Of a stretch of 32,466 bases of DNA, positions 24,224 to 31,540 are shown one piece after another. The translations under genes were made by a program, and so were the position numbers. The notes below the pieces were generated by a model that was not told the DNA's origin, searched no databases, and saw nothing but the letters and a program-made list of their open reading frames with translations. Source of the DNA: an uncultured Caldisericota bacterium (GTDB lineage Bacteria; Caldisericota; Caldisericia; Cryosericales; Cryosericaceae); contig CAIQIK010000037.1 of the NCBI GenBank assembly GCA_903871855.1, positions 1-32,466 on the forward strand. Reading direction: 5' to 3'. How positions within the stretch are numbered: position 1 is the first letter of the stretch; the number at the start of each line of letters is the position of its first letter.

Positions 24224-25015
24224 ATGAAATACTACATCATCGACGCGTTCACGGACAGGGCATTTTCCGGGAATCCGGCGGCAGTGTGTCTCCTGCAGGA
24301 GCCGCTGACGGATGAGGTTATGGCATCCATCGCACGGGAGATGAACCTGTCGGAGACAGCGTTCGTCCTTTGGGAGGGCGACGCTTGGCGCCTGCGGTGG
24401 TTCACGCCGTCAGTCGAAGTGCCGCTGTGTGGCCACGGGACGCTCGCTACCGCCCGGGCGCTGCGCGAGGCCGGCATCGTGAAAGGTGACGAAGTCTACT
24501 TCCGCAGCCTGAGCGGTGACCTTGCCGCCCGATACCAAGGGGATTGGATCGTGCTCGACTTCCCGTCGCTTCCTCCCACGCCTGCCCCCGTTCCCCTGGA
24601 GGTCCTGGACGCCCTGAGACTCGACACGACTCCCCACTGGACCGGCGTCAACGCTCACCGCTACTGGCTGCTCGACCTCGGGTCGGCAACCGCCGTGCGT
24701 GCACTGACTCCTGACCGCGCAGCCACGATGGCGCTCGACATTCCCGGTATCATCGTGACGGGAGCGGGCGATGCGCCGTATGACTTCACGTCGCGTTTCT
24801 TCGCTCCCGCCGACGGCATCTTCGAGGACCCGGTCACGGGGTCTGCGCATGCGGCCCTGACACCCTACTGGAGCAGCGTGCTCGGCAGAACCGACTTCGT
24901 TGCCTACCAGGCTTCCTCACGTGGTGGTATCCTGAAAGTGCGCCTCGCGGGCGACCGCGTGCTCATTGCAGGGAAAACCGTCGTTGTGGCCACAGGGGAC
25001 CTGCGCATTCCTTGA
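24224..25015 (+). CDS. PhzF-family isomerase/epimerase-like protein
   Basis: This 263-residue cytoplasmic enzyme has the diaminopimelate-epimerase-like PhzF fold, with two similar halves. The catalytic Glu44 lies in NLSETAFV, and the family's GHGTLATA loop and FAPADGIFEDPVTGSAHAAL segment are intact. Most relatives outside phenazine operons are isomerases of unknown substrate, and no phenazine gene is present here. No ribosome binding site precedes the ATG, but a well-formed promoter ends seven bases upstream, so the mRNA is probably leaderless. The gene is monocistronic: a REP-like palindrome and a hairpin follow. The exact substrate cannot be inferred. Confidence 0.85.
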   Translation: MKYYIIDAFTDRAFSGNPAAVCLLQEPLTDEVMASIAREMNLSETAFVLWEGDAWRLRWFTPSVEVPLCGHGTLATARALREAGIVKGDEVYFRSLSGDLAARYQGDWIVLDFPSLPPTPAPVPLEVLDALRLDTTPHWTGVNAHRYWLLDLGSATAVRALTPDRAATMALDIPGIIVTGAGDAPYDFTSRFFAPADGIFEDPVTGSAHAALTPYWSSVLGRTDFVAYQASSRGGILKVRLAGDRVLIAGKTVVVATGDLRIP

Positions 25016-25059
25016 CGGACCGCTTGCGAGGGAACGCCTGCAGACAACGGCAAGATTGA

Positions 25060-25079
25060 ATTCCCGCATGGGCGGGAAT
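25060..25079. repeat. REP-like palindrome
   Basis: ATTCCCGC-ATGG-GCGGGAAT is the third copy of the palindrome family at 8778 and 8862. Its stem is identical to that of the 8778 copy; only the last loop base differs. Confidence 0.7.
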
Positions 25080-25134
25080 GACGTACCATACCACTGATGC
25101 CCTACTCCTGACCCTCACACACATTGCCTCCTCC

Positions 25135-25165
25135 TTCAGCGCTGCCGGAAGTCGGCAGCGCTGAA
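25135..25165 (+). terminator. Strong hairpin after the PhzF-like gene
   Basis: TTCAGCGCTGCC (25135-25146) pairs exactly with GGCAGCGCTGAA (25154-25165) around a 7-base loop. A weak T-rich stretch (CTATTTCT) follows. Confidence 0.7.
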
Positions 25166-25184
25166 CTATTTCTGGATACCCCCT

Positions 25185-25332
25185 TCAGCAAAATTGGGGG
25201 CATTGCGTTATGAAGGTAAGGGGATGAGGCAGATGCATGCAGAGGAGCAGGGATGCTGAAACGCTCTAGTTTGTTGAAACATTTGCCGTAGCAATGGGAG
25301 CTGCTTTAGCACAAGAAGGAAACAATACGTGA
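25185..25332 (+). repeat. Repeated exporter-cluster leader module, copy 1
   Basis: TCAGCAAAA (25185), CATTGCGTT exactly 16 bases after its start (25201), a purine-rich site before ATG 25233 (mini-ORF MHAEEQGC), a TTGTTGAAACAT block, and a 12-codon mini-ORF (25294-25332, MGAALAQEGNNT). The stop of the latter overlaps the GTG of the broken permease. It matches copy 3 along nearly its whole length. A 2-bp insertion breaks the outer mini-ORF that opens with ATGAA in copies 2 and 3. Confidence 0.7.
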
Positions 25333-25547
25333 AACACACATACACCCCGGGGTATCACAGGAGGCACAATGGTAGTATCCATACAGTTGCAGAAGAGCCA
25401 AGACGGCTGCTGTCACGCAGAAAGTTCTGGATCCTGGCAGCAGTCCTCTACTCTTTCCCCGTTACCGCATCTGTCATGGTCCTTGACGTCCTTTGCGTGA
25501 TATGGTCGGCGCTGGGATATTCCTCTGCACGGTATGTAAACCTGTAA
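25329..25547 (+). pseudogene. Truncated, chimeric ABC permease remnant
   Basis: A 72-codon frame begins at GTG 25329 behind AGAAGGA. Its first codons (MKH) match the start of the secreted protein at 28570, while residues about 17-40 (SIHTVAEEPRRLLSRRKFWI, then LAAVL) are a degenerate copy of the start of the permease at 26634 (IHVIAQEIMRLLSRRRFWI, then LAAVL). The original permease start is visible as AGGAGGCACAATG near 25361-25372, but a 2-base difference puts it out of frame. After one hydrophobic segment the frame runs into unrelated sequence and stops. It looks like a decayed duplicate that has captured the leader module; a short membrane peptide could still be made. Confidence 0.6.
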
Positions 25548-25563
25548 TCAAAGGAGACATGTC

Positions 25564-26484
25564 ATGGAACACGTGTGTGCATTAGCAGGAATTTGCAAGC
25601 AGTATCGATCCCACAAGACAGTGCATGAAGTCTTGCATGATGTCAGCATGACCCTGGATGTGGGGGAAGTCTTTGGGTTCATTGGTCCCAACGGAGCAGG
25701 GAAGACAACATTGCTCCGTATTATGTGTGGTCTGGCACATCCAACAAAGGGCAACGTAACAATCCTGGGGACAGACCTGACGGTTAGGAATGCCCAGCTG
25801 CCGTCAGGGATCGGAGTCCTTGTGGAGTATCCCTCCTTTATCCCCGAACTCACCGGCAGACGCAACCTGCAACTGCTTGCCTCCATCCGCGGAATCATAG
25901 GCCTTCCAGAGGTCGATGCCACCATGGAACTCATGGGACTGGACCCAGCCAACAAGACCCCGGCAGGAAGGTATTCCCTGGGGATGCGTCAACGGCTGGG
26001 GCTTGCCCAGGCGATCATGGAGAAACCGCGGCTCCTCCTGCTGGACGAGCCCACCAACGGGCTGGACCCTCAGGGTGTCGCAGAACTGCGCACTCACATC
26101 CGACATCTGGCGGATCAAGGAGTAGCTGTCTTTCTGGCAAGTCATCTCCTCAATGAAGTGGAACAGGTTTGTGATCATGTAGCCATTGTCAAGCAAGGCC
26201 ATGTCCTGAGGCAGATGAGCAAGAATGATCCTGTTCCCTACCGTGGGTTCAGTCTGCAAGTCAGTGGTACCAGGGACTGGTCGCTGGTCCAGCAATGGGC
26301 CACGCAGCATCAGGCGAACCTTGCGCAGAAGGAAGGGATGCAGGGAGGAATCGTTGGCACTGCTGTCCCTGTTCCTGATGCCCTTCGTGATCTGGTACAG
26401 GCAGGAGCCAGTATTGAAGCTATCACGCCGGACCGGGACACCCTGGAGACAACATTCCTGCAAGCAATACAAGAAGAGAAGTAA
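25564..26484 (+). CDS. ABC-2 exporter ATP-binding protein (BcrA/lantibiotic-immunity-like)
   Basis: The 306-residue ATPase would drive the two permeases downstream. Walker A is GPNGAGKTT (41-49), the signature is YSLGMRQRLGLAQAI and Walker B is LLLLDEPTNGLDPQG. An H-loop follows in FLASHLLNEVEQVCDH. The C-terminal 80 residues form the variable regulatory part common in the BcrA/CcmA-like drug and peptide exporter group. The ATG at 25564 lies behind AAAGGAG. Related ATPases confer self-protection against peptide antibiotics or export peptides, but the cargo cannot be told from this sequence. Copy 2 of the leader module separates it from the first permease. Confidence 0.88.
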   Translation: MEHVCALAGICKQYRSHKTVHEVLHDVSMTLDVGEVFGFIGPNGAGKTTLLRIMCGLAHPTKGNVTILGTDLTVRNAQLPSGIGVLVEYPSFIPELTGRRNLQLLASIRGIIGLPEVDATMELMGLDPANKTPAGRYSLGMRQRLGLAQAIMEKPRLLLLDEPTNGLDPQGVAELRTHIRHLADQGVAVFLASHLLNEVEQVCDHVAIVKQGHVLRQMSKNDPVPYRGFSLQVSGTRDWSLVQQWATQHQANLAQKEGMQGGIVGTAVPVPDALRDLVQAGASIEAITPDRDTLETTFLQAIQEEK

Positions 26485-26526
26485 CTTCGCCTTCGAACTC
26501 TGGCAGAACAGTACGCGCGAAATGCG

Positions 26527-26637
26527 TCAGCAATAACAGGGACATTGCGTTCTATGAACGAGGAGGTGAAGCAAATGTACACAGAAGGGGGACTCGCAAT
26601 GGCAAAACGGCAATGCAAGAAAGGGGCGAAACGATGA
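26527..26637 (+). repeat. Repeated exporter-cluster leader module, copy 2 (shortened), with mini-ORF
   Basis: TCAGCAATA (26527), CATTGCGTT 16 bases on (26543), then AGGAGGTGA (26561-26569) eight bases before ATG 26575. The frame MYTEGGLAMAKRQCKKGAKR runs to a TGA (26635-26637) that overlaps the ATG of the permease. The central part found in copies 1 and 3 is missing. The last 12 codons, from ATG 26599, correspond in length and position to the 12-codon mini-ORFs of the other two copies. Confidence 0.65.
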
Positions 26638-27416
26638 ATCCTAGACGGAAAGAAGAGTCTGTGATGCTTATTCATGTGATTGCACAGGAGATAATGCGGT
26701 TGCTCTCCCGCAGAAGGTTCTGGATCTTGGCAGCAGTACTCGCCGGAGCTTTTGTCTATGAGATCATCGTGGTGGATCCCCAGCTCGCTAATCCTCCGTC
26801 AGCACCGGCAGCCTTCATCGAAGTTCTCAAAGACGTTCTTCACTGGCTGTTTCCTTTCACCACCGGAGTGGCTGTCGGAGATTCCTTTGCTATCGACCGC
26901 TATTGTTCCTGGGCCAATTTTGTGCTCACGCGGGGCCTGACACGTCGGAGGTACATTGCCGCCAAGGGCCTGGGGATGGCGATCGCTATCTGTCTGCTCC
27001 TGACGATGTCCGTGACTGCTGCGGGCGTAGCAGCAGTATGCACGAAAGGATTGTCGCCCACCATTCGCACGGCAGAGTTTGGCATGATCAACGCTGCTGA
27101 TCATGCTTCATACCTTGCCCATCCATGGTGGTTTGCAGTCTGGTTCGCAGGAGTTCACCTGCTGGCAGCCGCAGCGTACTCGACGACCGCCCTACTCCTG
27201 ACTGTATGGGTGCCGATCCCGTTTGTCGTCAGTATCGTTCCCCCCTTCATCTTCCTCGCCGCAACCGTCATGCTGCCTGAAACCGCGTGGAACCCGCTAG
27301 GGCTTTTAAGACTTGAACGAGGAACCATGTCCGGCCGGTTTCTGTACTTTCTGGTCTGGATCGCGGTAACTGCTACTGTTGCCATCATTGCCTACGGGAA
27401 GCAGGAAGATCCATAG
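26634..27416 (+). CDS. ABC-2 type permease 1
   Basis: This 260-residue integral membrane protein has about six transmembrane helices and no large soluble domain. The opening LIHVIAQEIMRLLSRRRFWI, a basic amphipathic helix leading into the first helix, is typical of ABC-2 permeases that pair with BcrA-like ATPases. The ATG at 26634 has AAAGGGG seven bases upstream and overlaps the stop of the leader mini-ORF; the in-frame ATG seven codons upstream lacks a site. The second permease starts ten bases after its stop. A decayed paralogue of its N-terminus lies at 25329-25547, so the cluster has expanded by duplication. Confidence 0.75.
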   Translation: MNPRRKEESVMLIHVIAQEIMRLLSRRRFWILAAVLAGAFVYEIIVVDPQLANPPSAPAAFIEVLKDVLHWLFPFTTGVAVGDSFAIDRYCSWANFVLTRGLTRRRYIAAKGLGMAIAICLLLTMSVTAAGVAAVCTKGLSPTIRTAEFGMINAADHASYLAHPWWFAVWFAGVHLLAAAAYSTTALLLTVWVPIPFVVSIVPPFIFLAATVMLPETAWNPLGLLRLERGTMSGRFLYFLVWIAVTATVAIIAYGKQEDP

Positions 27417-27426
27417 GAGCGACGCG

Positions 27427-28335
27427 ATGAATCATACAAAAGGAATACTGACGATGTTTTGCATGACACGGTACCACTGCAGACAACTGTTTTCCAGCAG
27501 GCGATGGCTGGTAGCCCTGGGGATGGATGTCTTCCTTGCTGTGGTCGTTACTATTTCTCTCAAGACTCGAGTTGGATGGATTCTTACCGCATGGCACATT
27601 ACGATGCCTACCAATATCTGGGACGTCCCTGTTGGTGTGCTATGTAGTGACGAAGTAGCCGTTTTCACGCTGGTTGTAATGTTTGTGTTCCTTGTAGGCG
27701 ATGCGTTGCTACGGGATGAGCGGACCGGCCGGTTACCTATGCTGATTTCCCGTACCCACAACAGGGCGGTGTGGTTTGTCTCATTGCTCCCGGCTTTGCT
27801 TCTGGCAGCTGTTGCCTTTGTCGGGGCAGCGGTTGTCATCAGCCTGGGCGTCGCTCTGCTCTTCCTGCCTGTCGGCAGGTCGTTCAGTCCCTTCCTGACC
27901 AACAACACGAGCCTTGTAGCCGGCATCCGCAGTTACTATCTTCCAAACATGCCACCGTCCCCTCTCCTGTTTTTCCTTGGTGTCGTTGGATACCTCGCAC
28001 CCGCCCTGTGCAGTATGACCCTGATGTCTGTCGTGATCTCCCTGTGGTGGCAACGAGCGATCGCTGTCTTTATTCCGATTGTCTGGTTACTAATAGACAC
28101 GTTCGTGAGACTTAGAGTGGAGCGTTCTTGGCCGGGAAACGAACGATTCTTCATTTCGTATCAGTTTGTTCTCATGTACCACTGGCAATGGACCGGCTGG
28201 CCACAAAGAGCAGCTCAAGAACCTTTCGCCGTTGCCGCATCTATCCTTGTTTTCTGCATTCTCTGTGTGGTCTTGTCGGTGGTGGGGTACTTCTCTGTAC
28301 AACGTGTCGACCTGACGCAAGGAGAAAACGTATGA
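27427..28335 (+). CDS. ABC-2 type permease 2
   Basis: The 302-residue product has about six hydrophobic helices and a larger outer loop (about residues 160-190, SFSPFLTNNTSLVAG). Its N-terminal MTRYHCRQLFSSRRWLVALG has the same basic-then-hydrophobic plan as permease 1, yet the two share little else, so they probably form a heteromeric pore. The ATG at 27427 follows AGGAGCG and lies ten bases after the permease 1 stop. The longer frame starting upstream is a shadow inside that gene. Together with the ATPase this makes a full ABC-2 exporter. Confidence 0.72.
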   Translation: MNHTKGILTMFCMTRYHCRQLFSSRRWLVALGMDVFLAVVVTISLKTRVGWILTAWHITMPTNIWDVPVGVLCSDEVAVFTLVVMFVFLVGDALLRDERTGRLPMLISRTHNRAVWFVSLLPALLLAAVAFVGAAVVISLGVALLFLPVGRSFSPFLTNNTSLVAGIRSYYLPNMPPSPLLFFLGVVGYLAPALCSMTLMSVVISLWWQRAIAVFIPIVWLLIDTFVRLRVERSWPGNERFFISYQFVLMYHWQWTGWPQRAAQEPFAVAASILVFCILCVVLSVVGYFSVQRVDLTQGENV

Positions 28336-28423
28336 ACTCAGCCTAACCCATACCACGGCATGTCTCTTGCTCCGTGCGGCCATACTTGTGAATAGGGAGT
28401 GTAGTTCCAGGACAACGGCACTG

Positions 28424-28573
28424 TCAGCAAAATCAAACCCATTGCGTTGTATGAATGAGGAGGTGAGGAAAATGCGTGCAGAAGGGTAGAGATTAGCCAA
28501 AAGGTTCGGCTTGTTGGAAACATGTGACCCAGTGATGGGAGCAACTTCAGCACAAGAAAGGAGTAGTAGATGA
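28424..28573 (+). repeat. Repeated exporter-cluster leader module, copy 3
   Basis: TCAGCAAAA (28424), CATTGCGTT 16 bases on (28440), a 12-codon frame from ATG 28451 (MNEEVRKMRAEG) with AGGAGGTGA inside it eight bases before ATG 28472, a TTGTTGGAAACAT block, and a second 12-codon frame (28535-28573, MGATSAQERSSR). The stop of the second frame overlaps the ATG of the secreted protein. The ribosome binding site of that gene (AAAGGAG) lies within this mini-ORF. Confidence 0.7.
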
Positions 28574-29046
28574 AGCATCTAAAGAGCATTTTGGTTCTTG
28601 TTGTTCTGCTTGCGCTTCTTGGCGCAAGTCAGCCGGCTTTTGTTCGCGCTGATGAAATGCCCGTGGTATCGGATGCTGTACCGGGCAGCATGATCGACGC
28701 GAATGCGGGCGTCGCCGCAATCTCCCCGAATTCCGTCCTGACGTACCCGTTTAATGTGTACATTCCCGTCAACCAGTACGTGTACAGTGGACAATATACG
28801 ATGACTGCTGGAAAGTACGTACAGGGCTACCTGGCCAACTCCGGTGGACACAACGTCTACATGACAGTTGTTGATTCGTCTACGTTGCAGCCGCTGGGCA
28901 GTGAAGTAGCTTTCACTTCGGAGGGCATAACGCAGACCCTCTGGACCAACACAACAGGCACCACGAAGTACGTGAAGATCAGATTTGGAGCAGCTTACTG
29001 GGGGACCGTTCATGCAACCGGAAACCTCATTTTTGGCTGGTTTTAG
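28570..29046 (+). CDS. Small secreted protein of unknown function
   Basis: The 158-residue protein begins with a clear signal peptide (about 1-27, cleavage after VRA). The mature part is beta-rich, with many Tyr, Thr, Asn and Gly residues (NVYIPVNQYVYSGQY, TLWTNTTGTTKYVKIRFG), no cysteine and no recognised domain. The pattern resembles a single jelly-roll or Ig-like sandwich. The ATG follows AAAGGAG and overlaps the mini-ORF of leader copy 3. Its place right after the exporter genes, under the same leader module, suggests joint regulation; it may be an accessory or protective surface protein. Because it has its own Sec signal, it need not be the exporter's cargo. Confidence 0.6.
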   Translation: MKHLKSILVLVVLLALLGASQPAFVRADEMPVVSDAVPGSMIDANAGVAAISPNSVLTYPFNVYIPVNQYVYSGQYTMTAGKYVQGYLANSGGHNVYMTVVDSSTLQPLGSEVAFTSEGITQTLWTNTTGTTKYVKIRFGAAYWGTVHATGNLIFGWF

Positions 29047-29065
29047 CGGGTCAGTCTGACATTGC

Positions 29066-29103
29066 GCTTGTTCCACGGGGCCTTGTGGCCCCGTGGAACA
29101 AGC
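29066..29103 (+). terminator. Perfect 17-bp hairpin terminator
   Basis: GCTTGTTCCACGGGGCC (29066-29082) and its exact complement (29087-29103) enclose the loop TTGT, 20 bases after the secreted-protein stop. The stem is very strong, but no T-run follows. Confidence 0.8.
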
Positions 29104-29240
29104 AAGGAGACTCTTGATATGGGCGCTTCTGGCAACAGCTCCTGCGTTGTTGTCTAAGGGTCTTGGACAGGACATAAACCTCACCAACATGATGCAATAA
29201 GCCACTCATAGCCACTCTTTCGAAAGGGCGTGAAACGGAT

Positions 29241-30050
29241 ATGAATCAGAAACAACCAGGAAAAGCAGATACCTACTACGGTTCATCCGGATTCTACGTT
29301 CCATACCCTCACCAGACACAGCACAGGTCTCCACCACGGATGCACCGGCGCAGAAATGGATGCCTGACCGTTGTCCTTGTCCTGATCCTTGCCATGGGAT
29401 CGCTAATGTGGTATCAGTCGCAGGCGGCTGCGCGCGGAGATGTCACGCCTCCGACAATCAACACGCCGTTCAGTATCCTGCATCCAATTGCCTCCATTCG
29501 GGCACGGGACGCCGAACGAGCAACGTGGGGTGTGATATCAGTTCAGGACTCCGCTGCCATGGAACACGAGCTGATTTTGGAGGATGCCTTTTTTCGTCGT
29601 GCTACGACCCAGGCGTGGGAGTGGCGGGTCTTGCTGCTGCCAACGCCGCAGCAGTTTGTGCCCCCTCTCATTGGTGCACTTGTCGTCACCTCCCCGTTTG
29701 GCATGCGCGAACATCCCATTATTGGTCAGGAGCTTGAGCATCACGGTGTCGACCTTGTTGCAGAGTTGGGGACACCAGTCATGGCAGCTGCGCGTGGCGT
29801 TGTCGTCTGGCGTGGCAACAAACTGGGATACGGTAACTGCGTCGTTATACGTCACGGGACGCACCTGTCCACCATCTACGGCCACCTGATGCGCATCGAC
29901 GTCCACACCGGCCAGTTGCTGGCACGCGGCCAGGTACTAGGGGTCTCTGGTTCCACCGGGTTCAGCACTGGTCCTCACCTGCACTTTGAAGTGCGCAGCG
30001 ACGGAACACCTATCGATCCGCTGGTACTACTGCCCCGTTCCAGCAATTGA
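29241..30050 (+). CDS. M23-family membrane-anchored endopeptidase
   Basis: The 269-residue protein has a cytoplasmic, Pro/Tyr-rich N-terminus (about 1-40), one transmembrane segment (about 42-60) and a C-terminal M23/LytM domain (about 150-265) facing the cell wall. Zinc ligands are in the normal motifs: HHGVDL (His and Asp), and HLHFEV preceded by GSTGFSTGP. The catalytic His lies in IYGHLMRI. The enzyme would cut peptidoglycan cross-bridges. The start is ATG 29241; the ribosome binding site is weak (AAAGGG, some distance upstream). It is followed 50 bases later by a small membrane protein and may share a transcript with it. A role in sporulation, division or secretion cannot be separated. 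Confidence 0.85.
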   Translation: MNQKQPGKADTYYGSSGFYVPYPHQTQHRSPPRMHRRRNGCLTVVLVLILAMGSLMWYQSQAAARGDVTPPTINTPFSILHPIASIRARDAERATWGVISVQDSAAMEHELILEDAFFRRATTQAWEWRVLLLPTPQQFVPPLIGALVVTSPFGMREHPIIGQELEHHGVDLVAELGTPVMAAARGVVVWRGNKLGYGNCVVIRHGTHLSTIYGHLMRIDVHTGQLLARGQVLGVSGSTGFSTGPHLHFEVRSDGTPIDPLVLLPRSSN

Positions 30051-30100
30051 ACAACTACGCTGGCTCGAATTCATGGTACACTGCGAGAGGTGAGACCAAT

Positions 30101-30607
30101 ATGACGACCAGGCGACGTATGAAGAAGAAACTCCGAACAGCAATGATTGTGCTTGCACCACTAGTGGCGCTTGTGATTCTGCTGCTGGCATGGCGGCCCT
30201 GGTACACGCCGAAACCATATGCGCCTCTGGATCCATGGGTTCACATCATCTATTCCGATGACGAGCAGCAGCTGGCTCAACAACAGGCAGACAGTGCCAA
30301 GCACCCTGAGTTGCTGGATCCCGAAGCGACTCTCCGTTCGTTTCTTGGCTCAGGAATGCAAGACGACCCCACGACACCATTTGACATGGGCCAGGTACGC
30401 TCCATCGAAGACTATGGGACAGACCTCAGGACAGGCGACCGCATGTTTCGTGTAACCGTTGCCACAGAGAACATCGTCCTTCGCTTTCGCCTGCGACAAC
30501 TTCTAGGGAAGGGACCGGGGAAGGCTTGGTTCGTCATCGGTTACCTTCCAGATCCCTCTGGCGCCGGGAACGGCAATCTGACGTCGCCATCGGCAGACGG
30601 CAACTGA
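30101..30607 (+). CDS. Small membrane-anchored protein, unknown function
   Basis: This 168-residue protein has a very basic N-terminus (TTRRRMKKKLR), one transmembrane helix (about 13-32, ending in AWRPWY) and an extracytoplasmic domain of about 130 residues. The domain has no cysteine and no motif I know. ATG 30101 lies behind GAGAGGTGAG; the upstream frame begins with TTG inside the M23 stop region and has no site. The pairing with the M23 peptidase suggests a cell-wall function, perhaps as a regulator of that enzyme. It converges on the anti-sigma-like gene with 57 bases between them. Confidence 0.55.
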   Translation: MTTRRRMKKKLRTAMIVLAPLVALVILLLAWRPWYTPKPYAPLDPWVHIIYSDDEQQLAQQQADSAKHPELLDPEATLRSFLGSGMQDDPTTPFDMGQVRSIEDYGTDLRTGDRMFRVTVATENIVLRFRLRQLLGKGPGKAWFVIGYLPDPSGAGNGNLTSPSADGN

Positions 30608-30664
30608 CCCCCCTGATAGGGCTCGGACAATATTCAGGTCAGTGTCGACGCGACAGCTTGGTTT

Positions 30665-31540
30665 CTACATCTTTCCTATTATGGCATACGTTCCAGTACC
30701 CTCGCTGACGACTAGTCCCTCCAGTTGATGGCTGTCCACTATCTGGATAACGCACCTAGTCACTATGTCGACCACTGCGGTCAGGTTCGGCACTGTATCC
30801 CCTTCGCGCTGCAACTGAACCGCGAGAATCTGTCCCGACGGAAGCGCAGGCCGCTGGGCTGTCACGGTGGGTGGACCGCTCGATGACGGGGTTGCCTCAC
30901 GGACGATGTAGACCTTGGGGCTGGCCACGCTGACGGCCTGATATCCATCCCGATGGAGGACCGGATCCGCCATGGCAATCTGCCGTGCCAGTTCCACCGA
31001 ACCGAATGTCACAATCGAACGCTGTTGGGCCTCGGCACCCTCGGGGACCTGTAGCGCTATCGTCCCCACCACCGCACCGGCCTCCGGGTCCACCAGGACA
31101 TACCCATCCGTCCCGCGGACGTCCGCCCGGACGAAGCCGGTTTTGGTATCACGTTCGGCGTTGAGCGCCACGGCCGAGCGTGCACCCGGTGTCACGGCTA
31201 CCATCACACGGTTCCATGCCTGCCCGATCCACGAACCCGCCTCGTAGATATGAGGCAGGTTTTCCTTGGTCAGCTGCAGCAGGCGGACGCCTGGCGGCAC
31301 GTCGGCGGTTGCCCGGATGGCCGTGCGCAGGGGTGCCGTCTGAGTCCACCACAGCACGATCGCCGCGATGGTGAGAGCGGAACCCAACGTCAGGCGCCAA
31401 TGCCGCACGTGGCGGCGATGGGCCGCTACCCGGTCGGCATATGCAACGAGACGCTGCTTGCTGGCTTCAGCCCACAATGGGTCAGCCTTCGGCTCCCAGT
31501 CCACGTTCTCGAGCAGATGTTCTAATTCCTCCTGAGTCAT
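30665..31540 (-). CDS. Putative anti-sigma factor, single-pass membrane protein
   Basis: The 291-residue product has a cytoplasmic N-terminus of about 47 residues rich in Glu, Trp and Arg, one transmembrane segment (about 48-66, WRLTLGSALTIAAIVLWW) and an outer domain of about 220 residues. It begins within the stop of the upstream ECF sigma gene (ATGA), with GAGGTGAGGG as ribosome site. This is the standard position for a membrane anti-sigma factor. The N-terminus lacks the HxxxCxxC zinc motif of the common ZAS class, so the call rests mainly on gene order and topology. The outer domain, which would sense the signal, resembles nothing I recognise. Confidence 0.6.
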   Translation of the reverse strand: MTQEELEHLLENVDWEPKADPLWAEASKQRLVAYADRVAAHRRHVRHWRLTLGSALTIAAIVLWWTQTAPLRTAIRATADVPPGVRLLQLTKENLPHIYEAGSWIGQAWNRVMVAVTPGARSAVALNAERDTKTGFVRADVRGTDGYVLVDPEAGAVVGTIALQVPEGAEAQQRSIVTFGSVELARQIAMADPVLHRDGYQAVSVASPKVYIVREATPSSSGPPTVTAQRPALPSGQILAVQLQREGDTVPNLTAVVDIVTRCVIQIVDSHQLEGLVVSEGTGTYAIIGKM

